Source: Bifidobacterium sp. ESL0728
Lineage (GTDB): Bacteria > Actinomycetota > Actinomycetes > Actinomycetales > Bifidobacteriaceae
Assembly (NCBI RefSeq): GCF_029392015.1
Contig: NZ_CP113925.1
Location: forward strand, 1,674,001-1,738,000
Length of the DNA stretch: 64,000 nucleotides
Direction of reading: 5' to 3'
The position numbers and the translations under genes were made by a program. Below are positions 35,803 through 46,900 of this stretch, piece after piece (the first letter of the stretch is position 1; each line of letters begins with the position of its first letter). Under the pieces are notes generated by a model, which was not told the DNA's origin, made no database searches, and worked only from the letters and a program-made list of their open reading frames with translations.

Positions 35803-35997
35803 TCAGCGGCCGAGCAGCTTACGCATGTTCTTGCTCTGCGACGTGGCCAGCACCTGGTCGCGGGAGAGGTTGCGGCGCTTGCGCGCGGACTTGTGCTCAA
35901 GGTTGTGGCGCATGGCGCTGCCAGCCTGCATGAGCTTGCCCGTACCGGTGACGCGGACGCGCTTTTTCGCGGCGGAATTGGTTTTCATCTTCGGCAT
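35803..35997 (-). CDS. rpmI: 50S ribosomal protein L35
   Basis: 64 residues, [20 protein letters not shown] at the N terminus, then [14 protein letters not shown]. Small basic ribosomal protein of normal length. It lies between infC and rplT in the standard order. Confidence 0.98.
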   Translation of the reverse strand: MPKMKTNSAAKKRVRVTGTGKLMQAGSAMRHNLEHKSARKRRNLSRDQVLATSQSKNMRKLLGR

Positions 35998-36091
35998 TGC
36001 TGCCCTCCTATTTATTTGCGGATATCGAATTCATACTCCGATGCCCTGTGCCTGCCGACGTTGCCATCGACCGGCACAAAAATTTTTGTTG

Positions 36092-36994
36092 TTACTTCTT
36101 TGCCTTTGGTGCCGGCTTGGCCGGTTTCGCGGGCTTTGCAGGTTTGGCCGAAGCCGCAGGTTTCGGCTTGGCGGCAGGCTTTGCGGCACTTGCAGCCGGT
36201 TTGGCAGATTTGGCGGCTTTTGCCGGCTTATCCGACTTGGCGGATGCCACAGACTTGGTGGCCTTCGGCGCTGCCTTGGCAGCGGGCTTTCCAGCAGCTT
36301 TCGCAGGCTTTGCAGGAGCGGAGGATTCAGCGGCTTTGATCTCATTGACCGCGGCCTTGGCCTGGCCGGCTTCCTGAGCCTTTTCCTTCTCCTTGGCCGC
36401 GAGCCTCGCCTTCTGGCGGGCCTGACGGTCGGCACGGGTGTCGGCACCGCGACGGCGCTGCTCGGACTTGGCATGAACCTTCTTGCCCTTGGGGGCCAAG
36501 GTCATGAAGATGTTGCGTCCTTCGTGCTTCGGGTAGAACTCGATGGTGCTGTATTCGGAGACCTCGTCAGCCAGACGCTGCAAGAGCTCCACGCCACCGA
36601 TCGGGCGGGACTGCTCGCGGCCGCGCAGCATGATGGTGACCTTGACCTTGTCGCCGCCCTGGAGGAAGCGGATGACATGGCTCTTCTTGACCTCGAAGTC
36701 ATGCTCGTCGATCTTCAAACGGAAACGGATTTCCTTGATCTCGGCCGCACTCTGGTTGCGACGCGCCTCACGCTGCTTGATCTTCTCGTTGTACTTGTAC
36801 TTGCCATAGTCGATAAGCTTGGCCACCGGAGGATCCGCATTCGGCGCCACCTCAACCAAATCGAGATTCGCTTCCTTGGCCAGATTCAATGCGACAGAGG
36901 TCGCGATGACCCCGACCTGCTCGCTGTTCGGGCCGATCAGGCGTACCTTGGAAACGCGTATCTCGTCGTTAATGCGTGGTTCTGCGCTGATGAT
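36092..36994 (-). CDS. infC: Translation initiation factor IF-3 with a long Lys/Ala/Pro tail
   Basis: About 300 residues. The IF-3 N domain (SAEPRINDEIRVSKVRLIGP) and C domain (KIDEHDFEVKKSHVIRFLQGG, YPKHEGRNIFMTLAPKGKK) are intact and end near residue 185. Another 115 or so residues are almost only Lys, Ala, Pro and Ser with PAKPAKAA-like repeats. No ATG, GTG or TTG with a good ribosome site fits the conserved N terminus. Two ATC codons (36994 and 36991) follow AGGA/GGAG, so an AUC start, as in the AUU-type autoregulated infC genes, is likely. The frame itself continues to a TTG at 37042. Confidence 0.92.
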   Translation of the reverse strand: MISAEPRINDEIRVSKVRLIGPNSEQVGVIATSVALNLAKEANLDLVEVAPNADPPVAKLIDYGKYKYNEKIKQREARRNQSAAEIKEIRFRLKIDEHDFEVKKSHVIRFLQGGDKVKVTIMLRGREQSRPIGGVELLQRLADEVSEYSTIEFYPKHEGRNIFMTLAPKGKKVHAKSEQRRRGADTRADRQARQKARLAAKEKEKAQEAGQAKAAVNEIKAAESSAPAKPAKAAGKPAAKAAPKATKSVASAKSDKPAKAAKSAKPAASAAKPAAKPKPAASAKPAKPAKPAKPAPKAKK

Positions 36995-37238
36995 GAACTC
37001 CAATCCTTGCTGCTCTTTGGACGCACGCCAACGGAAATACAAATGCCAAATCGTTTCGGCAATAATCGCAACAAAGATTCAAAACACAGACGCCGAAAAC
37101 AATCGACGCAGTAGAAAGCAACGGCAAATACCGAACTTTCGATTCCCCACTCAATGCAAGGAATGTTCTGAACCCGAAGCTACGAAAAGCTTCCAGGTGG
37201 GGCGCACCCACTTTCTTGATTTCTCAAGCCAACAAACA

Positions 37239-37268
37239 AGTATACCATCCGCCACGACAACGCGGCAA
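37239..37268 (-). promoter_or_regulatory. Predicted infC operon promoter
   Basis: On the minus strand TTGCCG (37263-37268) and TATACT (37239-37244) are separated by 18 bp. The predicted transcript would have a leader of about 240 nt before infC, in which GAAGCT/AGCTTC can pair near 37180. An L20-type autoregulatory leader is possible but not shown. Confidence 0.6.
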
Positions 37269-37326
37269 GTCCGGCTCAATGCAAACCCCATCATCCTATG
37301 GCTTCATTTTCGCGCACCCATCCATC

Positions 37327-37338
37327 TACAATTGCCGT
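37327..37338 (+). promoter_or_regulatory. -10 element suggesting a leaderless thiamine pyrophosphokinase mRNA
   Basis: TACAAT at 37327-37332 lies only 6 bp before the ATG at 37339 and there is no Shine-Dalgarno sequence. Transcription would then start at or near the initiation codon. Confidence 0.45.
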
Positions 37339-38196
37339 ATGTCTGAAATTTGTGTCGTATTTGCGGCCGGGGCTTACTATGGCAATGAGCCGTCCGCCAA
37401 CAAACTGCCGGCAAACGCCTTTGTTATCGCAGCGGACGGCGGGCTGGATCATGTACGCGGGTTGGGAATTCGGCCGAATCTGGCTATCGGGGACTTCGAT
37501 TCCACGAACGTTGACGTTCCACAGGGTGTGGAGACCATTGCGCTGCCGCCGGAACACGACGATCCGGACATGCTTTCGGCACTGAAAACCGGCTGGTCAA
37601 GGGGCTATCGAGACTTCCGCATTTACGGCGGACTGGGCGGTCGAATCGACCACACCATCGCCAATATCCAGATGCTCGCGCTGCTGGCTCACAACGGCGG
37701 CCATGGGCTGCTATACGGCGCACACAGCGTAGTCACCGCGATTTGCAACGGTTCGCTTCACTTTCCCGCCAGCACCATGCAAGCCGATGCGGACGAAGCA
37801 AAAACCAAAGTTATGAAAACGGATCTCAACAACCAAAGTACGAAAAATACGATAAGTCACGGCAGTCACGGTTCAGGCACAGTTGACGGCACGAGCGCCA
37901 ACGCCGTAAACCGCATGGTCTCCGTCTTTTCGCACGCCGACGTCTCCCATGGAGTCAACGAAACAGGACTCAAATACGAACTGAAGAACGGCACGATGCA
38001 CAGCGACACCGTGCTCGGGGTGAGCAACGAACTGCTCGACGGGCGCCCGGCTTCCATCAGCGTCGCCGACGGCACGCTCATCGTCAGCTTCCCCATCGAG
38101 GCGGCATTGCCGGCATTCAAGACGAATGTAAAAGCCTCACAAACGTTAGGCCCGTTGGCTTCGCACGTCTCGGCATTGCTCAACAAGTCGCGCTGA
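37339..38196 (+). CDS. thiN: Thiamine pyrophosphokinase
   Basis: Transfers pyrophosphate from ATP to thiamine to make thiamine diphosphate; 285 residues against about 220 usual. Motifs are AADGGLDHVRGLGIRPNLAI, GDFDSTNVD, HDDPDMLSALKTG and GGLGGRIDHTIANIQML. The C-terminal beta domain is interrupted by about 60 extra hydrophilic residues (Ser/Asn/Thr/His-rich, about 148-210) before GRPASISVADGTLIVSFP. The start MSEICVVFAAGAYYG is chosen because the family fold begins there. It is transcribed divergently from infC. Confidence 0.92.
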   Translation: MSEICVVFAAGAYYGNEPSANKLPANAFVIAADGGLDHVRGLGIRPNLAIGDFDSTNVDVPQGVETIALPPEHDDPDMLSALKTGWSRGYRDFRIYGGLGGRIDHTIANIQMLALLAHNGGHGLLYGAHSVVTAICNGSLHFPASTMQADADEAKTKVMKTDLNNQSTKNTISHGSHGSGTVDGTSANAVNRMVSVFSHADVSHGVNETGLKYELKNGTMHSDTVLGVSNELLDGRPASISVADGTLIVSFPIEAALPAFKTNVKASQTLGPLASHVSALLNKSR

Positions 38197-38423
38197 ACCG
38201 CCTGCGACGTAGCAGCTAACGGCAGATGGACGGTCGCTACCACTCTATGGCCCGGGTCCAATCGTCGCAAAATGGTCGCCGGCACTCACAGCTTTGGCAA
38301 AATCAGGGAAATAATCTGCCTGAAATCCGAAACCGGCATTCGCAAATCTTTGGGCGACAACCATGCCTCACACGGTTGTGGGCTATCGAACACTATTTGG
38401 TCACGCGTCCCGCATTTCCCGCT

Positions 38424-38451
38424 TTTACGACACGGCTGAAAACCTTAGAAT
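38424..38451 (+). promoter_or_regulatory. Possible promoter of the ArsC/Spx-like gene
   Basis: TTTACG (38424-38429) and TAGAAT (38446-38451) are 16 bp apart, 40 bp before the ATG. This is a modest match only. The rest of the 295-bp gap after thiN shows nothing I can identify. Confidence 0.4.
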
Positions 38452-38491
38452 CGAATAAACAATGCAACGAGACTTACCGAAAGGACCCACG

Positions 38492-38920
38492 ATGGCCAAC
38501 ACAAAAAGTATAACTTCGAAACCAGATCCAGCACAGCAGGACGGCAAGGTGCTCTTCGTCTGCTACAACCACTGCACCACCTGCGCCAAGGCCCGCAGAT
38601 GGCTCAATGAAAACGGCGTCGACTTCACCGAACGCGACATCAAAGGCGACAATCCCACCGCCACGGAACTCAAGCGCTGGTGGAAGGCGAGCGGTCTGCC
38701 TCTCAAGCGCTTCTTCAACACCTCAGGCATGCCCTACCGCGAGATGAAACTTAAGACCAAACTGCCCGAAATGAGCGAGGACGAACAGCTGAAACTCCTT
38801 GCAACCAATGGGATGCTTGTCAAGCGTCCGATAGTTGTGAACGCTAACAAAATTTTAGTCGGTTTTACGCCAGAAACGTGGAAAAACGCCTTTTCTAGTA
38901 CAGCAGACAAGTTAAAGTAA
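38492..38920 (+). CDS. ArsC/Spx/MgsR-family thioredoxin-fold protein
   Basis: 142 residues. It has the N-terminal redox motif CTTC in [19 protein letters not shown], then [24 protein letters not shown] and the conserved LVKRPIVV of the ArsC-like family. The CxxC pair resembles Spx-type proteins, but the FNTSG segment is typical of ArsC-like reductases of unproven substrate. A role in thiol redox or stress response is an inference. AAGGA lies upstream of the ATG at 38492. It is encoded just upstream of gap. Confidence 0.85.
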   Translation: MANTKSITSKPDPAQQDGKVLFVCYNHCTTCAKARRWLNENGVDFTERDIKGDNPTATELKRWWKASGLPLKRFFNTSGMPYREMKLKTKLPEMSEDEQLKLLATNGMLVKRPIVVNANKILVGFTPETWKNAFSSTADKLK

Positions 38921-38942
38921 AAGCGTTGGTAAATATACAGCA

Positions 38943-38965
38943 AGGGACGCGAGCCCGCGTTCCCG
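38943..38965 (+). other. GC-rich hairpin in the gap leader
   Basis: GGGACGCG and CGCGTTCCC can pair with one bulged base around AGCC. It lies between the ArsC-like stop and the gap ribosome site. It may stabilise gap mRNA or weakly terminate the upstream transcript. Confidence 0.35.
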
Positions 38966-38990
38966 AACTGTTTCCTTTAGGGAGAATTAC

Positions 38991-40046
38991 ATGACAGTAA
39001 AGATTGGTATTAACGGTTTTGGCCGCATCGGCCGCCTTGCGTTCCGTCGCATTTTCGAACTTCAGGCCCGCGGTGGCGAGGCCGGTGACATCGAAGTCGC
39101 AGCAATCAACGATCTGACGACGCCTTCCATGCTCGCCTACCTCTTGAAGTATGACAGCACCCACGGCACTTTCCGTCACGATGACGGCACCCCGGTCGAC
39201 GTGAAGGCCACTGATGACGCGATCGTCGTCGACGGCAAGGAATACAAGGTCTATGCCGAGAAGGACGCCCGCAACATTCCGTGGGTGAAGAACGATGGCG
39301 TTGAGTTCGTGCTCGAGTGCACCGGCTTCTACACCTCCGCCGCCAAGAGCCAGGCTCACCTGGACGCCGGCGCCAAGAAGGTCCTCATCTCCGCTCCGGC
39401 GAAGGATGACACCACCCCGACCGTCGTCTACGGCGTCAACCAGGACATCCTCAAGGCCAGCGATAACATCGTCTCCGCCGGATCCTGCACCACGAACTCC
39501 TTCGCGGCGCTTGTCAAGCTGCTCGACGACAACTTCGGCATCAAGGTCGGCTTCATGACCACCATCCATGCCTACACCGGCACCCAGATGATCCTCGACG
39601 GCCCTCGTGGCTCCAAGCCGCGCAACAACCGCGCCGCTGCTGTGAACACCATCGAACACTCCACCGGTGCCGCCAAGGCCATCGGCAAGGTTGTTCCTTC
39701 CGTCAACGGCAAGCTGCAGGGCCATGCCCAGCGCGTACAGGTCCCGGACGGGTCCATCACCGAGCTCTTCACCGTGCTCGACAAGGACGTCACCGCCGAC
39801 GACATCAACGCCGCCGCCAAGAAGGCTTTCGAGAACAACGAGACCTTCGGCTACAACGCCGACAGCATCGTGACCTCCGACATCATCGACGACACCCATG
39901 GCGGCGTCTTCGATCCGACGCAGACCGACGTCAACACGGTTGACGGCACCACACTGGCCCGCACCGTCGCCTTCTACGACAACGAGTACGGCTTCACCTG
40001 CAACATGATCCGCACCCTGCTCTACTTCGCCGAACTCAGCAAGTGA
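38991..40046 (+). CDS. gap: Glyceraldehyde-3-phosphate dehydrogenase
   Basis: Glycolytic oxidoreductase of 351 residues. The NAD-binding motif is [17 protein letters not shown]. The active-site Cys lies in [14 protein letters not shown]. Other conserved segments are [15 protein letters not shown] and [15 protein letters not shown], with WxxNExG replaced by [22 protein letters not shown] precedes the ATG, and a strong terminator follows the gene. It acts in the lower part of the bifid shunt in this group. Confidence 0.98.
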   Translation: MTVKIGINGFGRIGRLAFRRIFELQARGGEAGDIEVAAINDLTTPSMLAYLLKYDSTHGTFRHDDGTPVDVKATDDAIVVDGKEYKVYAEKDARNIPWVKNDGVEFVLECTGFYTSAAKSQAHLDAGAKKVLISAPAKDDTTPTVVYGVNQDILKASDNIVSAGSCTTNSFAALVKLLDDNFGIKVGFMTTIHAYTGTQMILDGPRGSKPRNNRAAAVNTIEHSTGAAKAIGKVVPSVNGKLQGHAQRVQVPDGSITELFTVLDKDVTADDINAAAKKAFENNETFGYNADSIVTSDIIDDTHGGVFDPTQTDVNTVDGTTLARTVAFYDNEYGFTCNMIRTLLYFAELSK

Positions 40047-40112
40047 GCACGCGCGCTGCGGCGATAACGATGCAAGTCCGTTTCCGTTTCATTTAAAGAA
40101 ACGTGATTCGTA

Positions 40113-40165
40113 ACGAAAGAATCCCCTACCCCATGGGTCGGGGATTCTTTCGTATGTGTTTTGGC
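40113..40165 (+). terminator. Rho-independent terminator of gap
   Basis: Perfect 14-bp stem (40113-40126 with 40140-40153), followed by ATGTGTTTTGG. Confidence 0.9.
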
Positions 40166-40298
40166 CATCCTCACCGTTCCCCGATTCCCGATTTTGGCTG
40201 GAACTCAACTGATCCAACGATTAGCAGCATCGAAGCTCATGGGTCGCCAGAACGAGAATCCAACATAAAGATAATCAAGGACGATTAGACTTGGGGCT

Positions 40299-40811
40299 AT
40301 GAGCAAGAAACACAGGAAAGCGGCGGGGACAGCCTCTACCCCGGCCACGCGGGAACTGAGTGAAGCGGGAATCCCCTTTAAAATCTACGAGTACGAGCAT
40401 TCCTCCGACCACATGGACGAAGGCTACGGGCTCGAGGGCGCGGAAAAGCTGGGCATCGACCCACATCGATCCTTCAAGACGCTTATGGCCGATACCGGCA
40501 AGGAACGGGTCATCGGAGTGGTGCCCGTCAGTGGACACATGGATATGAAATATCTTGCAGCTGCCGTCGGAGCCAAGAAGGCGGCCATGGCCGACCCCAA
40601 GGTGGCACAGCGCGAAAGCGGCTATGTGGTCGGCGGCATCTCCCCTCTCGGCCAGCGTACGAAGCACAAGACGGTGCTTGACGAAAGCGCGATGCAATTC
40701 GATGAGATCATCATTTCCGGGGGCAAACGCGGCTTCAGCGTCGGCGTGAACCCGAACGACCTGGTGAACGTGCTCGGCGCGACCGTCGCCGAAATCGGCA
40801 CTTGCGAGTGA
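40299..40811 (+). CDS. ybaK: Cys-tRNA(Pro)/Cys-tRNA deacylase YbaK/EbsC family
   Basis: A 170-residue trans-editing enzyme that hydrolyses mischarged Cys-tRNA(Pro). The family motifs are FKIYEYEHSSDHMDEGYGLE, GIDPHRSFKTLMADTG, KYLAAAVGAKKAAMADPK, GYVVGGISPLGQRTKHKTVL and ISGGKRGFSVGVNPNDLV. Length is typical. The ribosome site is poor (TTGGGGCT), so initiation may be weak or close to leaderless. Confidence 0.94.
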   Translation: MSKKHRKAAGTASTPATRELSEAGIPFKIYEYEHSSDHMDEGYGLEGAEKLGIDPHRSFKTLMADTGKERVIGVVPVSGHMDMKYLAAAVGAKKAAMADPKVAQRESGYVVGGISPLGQRTKHKTVLDESAMQFDEIIISGGKRGFSVGVNPNDLVNVLGATVAEIGTCE

Positions 40812-40877
40812 TAGAAGCTTAAAAAATCGAGACCTGGGAATTATGTATCCTGATAAGTTTCGTAGTATAAAAGAAAT

Positions 40878-40908
40878 GGTGTGATACGACATTACATCGC
40901 ATCACACC
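40878..40908 (-). terminator. Terminator of the giant surface-protein gene
   Basis: Perfect 8-bp stem (40878-40885 with 40901-40908), followed on the minus strand by ATTTCTTTTAT. It is in tandem with the hairpin at 40919-40958. Confidence 0.6.
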
Positions 40909-40918
40909 TTGTGTTGGA

Positions 40919-40966
40919 CACCGGGTCGGCTGATGAGGCAGCACCAGCCGACCCGGTGCACATTTT
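40919..40966 (+). terminator. Terminator of ybaK (probably bidirectional)
   Basis: Perfect 14-bp GC-rich stem (40919-40932 with 40945-40958), followed on the plus strand by CATTTTTATTT. It lies between the convergent ybaK and giant-gene ends. Confidence 0.85.
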
Positions 40967-40979
40967 TATTTAAGGCTCT

Positions 40980-43900
40980 TTAGCCCTCCTTTGTTCGGAA
41001 CCTGCGACGAAGCTCAAGACCAATCGCAGCCAGCAAAGTGGATACCGTGGCGATGATAGCGGGCAGGTCGATGGACGCACCGGTTTCGGCAATCGTCTCG
41101 TCCTTGGTGACGGTCTGCTTGGTCTTCTTGGAACCGCGGTCGCCGGAATTGAATCCGTTTCGGCCATTTTGGCCGTTCTGTCCGTTCTGGCCCTTCTGAC
41201 CATTTTGGCCGCTTTGGCCGCTTTGGCCATTCTGACCGTTGCCATTGCCATTACCGCTAACGTTACTGGAGTTACCGTTACCATTGCCATTACCGCTACC
41301 GGAGCTACCGTTGCCGTTGCCATTACTGGAGTCTCCATTGTTGCCGGTGTTGCTGTCGCTCTGCTTATGCACCAGCTTGCCCTTGGCGTTGTTGAGATCG
41401 GCGATGGCCTTATCAACATCAGCCTTGGAGGCGTTCGGATCGTTGGCGACCTGCTGGGCGTGGTGCAACGCATCCTGGAACTGCTGCCACGATTCAGGCG
41501 TGTAGTCATCTCCATTCAGCTTGTTGCCCTCGTCGATGACGGTGTTGAGCTTGTCATTGTCGGACTTGCTCGGCATCTCATCGCTCCAGTGTGCGGTGAG
41601 CACAACCCCGTCGGCATTGATGGTGCCGTTGACGAAGTCGAACTGCGACTCGCCGTTGAACCAGCCGAGGAACCTGCGGTTGCCATTGGTCGGATCATTG
41701 GGCTTGGAGAGCTTGCCGTTGTTGCTGACCTGGGTGAACGTGGCCTGGCCGTTGGCCGGGTCGAAGATCACCGTGTGGTCGACGACCACTCCCGGACCAG
41801 CAACAACGTTCCAGCCGGCCTTCAACGTGGTGTCGTTGAAGAGCTTGTCGGCATTCGGATCGTCGAACTTCCAAGCGCGTGCACCGGACTTCGGCGAACC
41901 GTCGGAGTTCAGATCCTCAGGCTTGAACCAGCCGGCGAAGCTGTGACCAGCGAGCACCGGAGTGCCGGGGTTGGCGAGTTTGCTGCCCTTGTCTACGACC
42001 TGGACCAGCTTCGAGCTGTCCGCGATCGCGCCGCCGTTCAGATCGAATGTGGCCTTCGCAGTGTTCGCCTTCTGGTTCCAACCGGCCTGCAGGATCATAG
42101 GCCCGGAGACCGTGCCGGTAGCGAAGTCCCAAGCCGTCGGCAACGGGTTGCCATTGCCGTCGAGCGGGTACCAACCGGTGAAGTCGTAACCATCACGATG
42201 GACCGCACCAACACCGGGATCGGTAATCTTCGCGCCGTTTTCGACGTGCTGGACCTTGACCTTGGAGAGGTCATCGGCCGTGCCACCGTTGAGTGCGAAG
42301 CGAACTTCGTACTTCGCAGGCTCCGAGCCTGGGTTGCTCAGCGGGAACGTGATCTCGGACTCGTTGCCCTGGGCGTCGACAGCAGTGACCATTACCGTGC
42401 CACTGGCCGTCATGCCGGCGGGCCTGTCAAGGAGCCACTGGCCGGTGCCGTCGCTGGCGGCGGTGTTGCCGTAGCTCAGCGTCAGCGAATCGGAAACGGT
42501 GTCGTTCGGCTCAACACGATTGCTCGTGCTGTTGGAGTAGATCCAGCCGGAGATGCCGTTGTTCCAGTCGGCGCTGAGGCTGGCCATCGGGATGTACGGG
42601 GCGACCATATCGATCAGGACGTCGCTATCTGTGGAGACAGCCCTGACAAGATTGCCACGCACGACCTCGGCCGTGAACGTCCAATAGCTGCCGACACCAA
42701 GCTCGTTCGGGAACTGGTTGGTCGGGTCGTTGAAGTCAACACTCCAATTGCCGTCAGCCGAGACCGCAACCTCGGCGGTCTGGTCGGGCGAAACACCGTC
42801 TTCGCGATGCGCAATCACCCTGACCTTGTCGCCGGACTTCACACCGTTGGCCATACCGTTGACCGTGAGCTTGGAGTTGACGGCAAGTGCGCCCTGATGA
42901 GCGTGAGGCACCACGACGCCGTTGCCTGCGTCGATGGCCAATTGGATATTGGCTTCGGCGTCACGCCAGTGCGCGTAGACCGTGGAGTTGGCACTGAATT
43001 CGGTGTCCGTGGTGACATTGCTGCCACCATTCGCCGCCGTGAACCAGCCGTCGAACATCTTGCCGTTCGGAGCAGTCGGGCCGCCAGGCAGGGAGGCCAG
43101 CTTCTTGTTGACCGTAGTCTGCGGAGCAGGGGCATTCACACCGCCGTTCGCATCGAAGGTGACGGTGTATTCGCCGGACGGAACCGGGGCCACAGGGGCA
43201 GACTTGGTCTTCCACACCGCGTAGAGCGTGGTGTTGCCACTCAGCTCAGTGTTGAAGTCGAACTCACCACCGTTCTTCGACAGTGACCAATGAGCGAACT
43301 CCTTGCCATTGGGAGCAGTCAGTGCTTCGGAAGGCCTTGCGGCCTTCTTGCCCGAGGTCTGTTTGGTGAACGAACCTTGGTTGTCTGAGGTCTTGCCACC
43401 CTGCAGATCGAACGTCACTGTGTACTCGGTGGAGTCAACATGAGACTGGTTCTTCCACTGGGCGTAGACCGTCGTGTTCTTGGAGAACTCGGTGGCCGTG
43501 GTGACCTTGTCGCCACCATTCGCCGCGTCGTACCAATCCTCGAACGTCTTGCCATCGGGAGCACCGGTCGGAGCAGCAGGCATCGAAGCCAGCTTGTGAC
43601 CAACCGTCGTCATGTCGGCAGGAGCACCCGTACCGCCGTTCGCGTTGAAATGAACCGTGTACTCGACCATCTTCCACACCGCATAGAGCGTCGTGTTGCC
43701 GCTCAGTTCGGTGTCGAAGTCGAAGGCGTCTCCACCCTTGCTCGCGGACCAGTGGCTGAACTCCATACCGGCGGGAACGGTGAGACCGTTCATTTCGGCA
43801 TCGGTCGGCTGCTGAGCCTTCTTGTTCGAGGTGGTCTTGGCGAACGCCTGGGAAGCATGGCCGTTCTGCGGGTCATAGGTCACCGTGAACTCGGTGGGAC

Positions 43901-46900
43901 CGGGAACCGGAGGCGTGGCAATCCAGACCGCATAGAGCGTCGTGTTGCCGATCAGCTCCGTGTTGAAGTCGAACGCGCTACCTTCCGGAGCGGAGGACCA
44001 GTGCAGGAACGTCTTGCCAGCCGGAGGCGTCAGGCTTGCCACCTGGGCTCCGGACGGCTGAGCGACCTTGTGGTTGGTCGTGCCCGCGGTGAAGGACGAG
44101 GCGTTGCCGGCGGTCTTGCCACCCTGCAGGTCGAACGTCACCGTGAACTCGCTCGAAGGTGCCGGAGCAGAGGACTTGGAATAATGGGCCGTCAACGTCG
44201 TGTTGGCGCTGAACTCATTATTGAAGTCGTAGGCCACAGTTGCACCGTCCTCGAACCAACCATCGAACCTGTCGTAACCCAGCGGAATCTGCGGATCATT
44301 AGGAGCAGTCAGCTTCTTGTTCGTCGTGGTGAGCGTCTGATCAGCGTCAAGTCCACCGTTGGCAGGCTTCAAAGTGATCAGGTACTCGTTGGAAGCCGGG
44401 TTCGCAGTCCAGTGAGCATAGAATGTCGCGTTGGCAGTCGGAGCGTACGGGAACGCTACCTCAGTACCGCCGTTCGCCTTCGTGTACCAGCCATCGAAGT
44501 GATAACCAGCGCGCACCGGGTTGGTGGGCTTGCTGACCGTGCCGGGATACGTCGCGTGCTCGGAAGCGGTGGTGGTATGACCATCCGGATCCTCGAACGT
44601 GACCGTATACTCGTCGGCCTTCCAGCCGGCCTGCAACGTCATGCTGTCGCTGACCGTGTCACCGAAGTTCCAGGCAGTGGACGACGGAGTGGAGCCATTG
44701 AGCTTGTACCAGCCGGTCAGCGTGTAATGCGCACGCGACACCGAACCGTCAGCAGGCTTGGTGGCCTTGCCGTTCCTGTCGAAGACCTGATCGGCGACCT
44801 GCGACGGGTTGGAGACCGCGCCGCCGTTGACGTCGAACTTGACCCTGACCTTGCCGGCAGGGGTCGGCGTGACGGGCTTGGCCTTCCAGCCGGCCTTGAG
44901 CGTGGTGTTCGCGGTGACCCTGTCACCGGTCGCGCCGAACTTCCATGCCGTCTTGCCGTCCTTCACCGTGCCGTCAGCGTTGAGATCGCCAGGCTTGAAC
45001 CAGCCCTCGAAGTCATAGCCGGCCTTGGTCACAGCACCGGGATCGTCGAGCGTCGACTGGTCATCGACATTGCGGTCGGCGGTCTTCGACGGGTCGGAGG
45101 CCACGCCGCCGTTCACGTCGAACTTCACCGTGAACTGCTGCGCCCAGTGAGCGTAGACCGTGGTCGCGCCCAAAACCGGGGTGCCGCCGGCGCCGAACTT
45201 GAAGACGTTGGCGTTGTTGGCGTCCGAATCGTACCAGCCAAGGAACCTATAGCCGCTGCGTGTCGGGGTGCCCGGATCGTCCGCAGTCTTGCCGTAGGCG
45301 ATCATCTGGTCGTCGATGGATGAACCACCGGTGCCGGTGTTGAACGTGACCTTGTACTGGGTCAGCTTCCACACCGCATAGAGCGTGGTGTCACCGGTCA
45401 AGGCAGGAGCCGTACCGAAGTCGTAGGCCTCGCCGCCCTTGGTCTTCGACCAGTGATCGAAGGTCTTGTGGGCGGGAGCGGTCAGGTGACTCATCTCGGC
45501 CGGTGTCGGCTCGACGGCCTTCTTGTCGGAGGTCGACTTGCCGAAGGCCTCAGACTCATGACTGTTCTGCGGGTCATAAGTGACCATGTACTCGCCGCTC
45601 GTCGGAGCGGCGGGCTTCGTCATCCACACCGCGTAGAGCGTCGTGTTGCCGCCCAACTCGGTGTTGAAGTCGAAGTCGTCACCGTCAGGCGAGGCGGACC
45701 AGTGCAGGAACGTCTTGCCCTCGGGGGCCGTGAGCCCTGCGACCTGAGCCGCAGTGGGCTTGACGGCCTTCTTGCCAATCGTCGAAGCAGTGAACGTGCT
45801 CTGGTTGCCAGAGGTCTTGCCGCCCTGCAGGTCGAACGTCACCGTGAACTCGGTCGGAGGCACCGGCGCAGACGACTTGGAATAATGAGCCGTCAACGTC
45901 GTGTCGTCGGTGAACGCAGTGGCGAAGTTGTACCTCGCGGATGCGCCGTCGGCGAACCAGCCATCGAAGGTGTCGTAACCAAGCGGGAGCGTCGGAGCCG
46001 AGGGCTCGGTGAGCTTCTGATCGGTCGTTGTCTCGGTGAAGTCGCTGTCGATGCCGTTCGCGGGCTTGAACTTCACGTTGTACTCATTGGCAGGCGGGTT
46101 AGCCGTCCAGTGAGCGAACAACGTGACGTCGCCAGTCACCGTGTACGGGAAGGCAACTTCAGTGCCGCCGTTCGCCTCGGTGTACCAGCCATCGAAGTGA
46201 TAGTTGGCGCGCGTCGGATCATCCGGCTTGGTAACCGTCTTGTGGTACTTGGCGGACTTGCTACCAACCGTAGAACCACCCTTGCTGTCGAACGTGACCG
46301 TGTAGGTCTTGGCGGTCCAGCGGGCATATACCGTGGTTGCGGCCGTGATTGGCGTATTGGCGAAGTCGAATACCGAACCACCGTCAGCTGCGTCGTACCA
46401 GTTCAGGAACTCGTAGTGAGTACGTGTCGGATCATCAGGCTTGTCGGCCTTGCTACCGTCGACCACCGTCTGGTCAGGAACCGAGGCGGAAGTAATCGGC
46501 GAGTCGGCGGAGCCGTTCAGGTCGAACGTCACCTTGTGGTCGATGGTCTTCCACACCGCGTAGAGCGTCGTGTCGCCGGTGAGTCGAGGCTCGGTGGCGA
46601 AGTCGAACTTCGCGCCGCCCCTGCTCTTCGACCAGTGATCGAAGGTCTTGTGGGCGGGAGCGGTCAACCTGCTGACCTCAAGCTGTGAAGGCTCTTGCGC
46701 CTTCCAGCTCATGGTCGGCTTGCCGAAGGCTTCGGACTCGTGGCCGTTCTGTGGATCGTAGGTCACCATGTACTCGCCGGGGGCAGGGGCCGGAGGCGTG
46801 GCCATCCACACCGCGTGCAACGTCTTGTCGGACGTCAACGTGGTGTTGAAATCGAACGCATCGCCATCGGCGTTCTCGGACCAGTGCAGGAACGTCTTGC

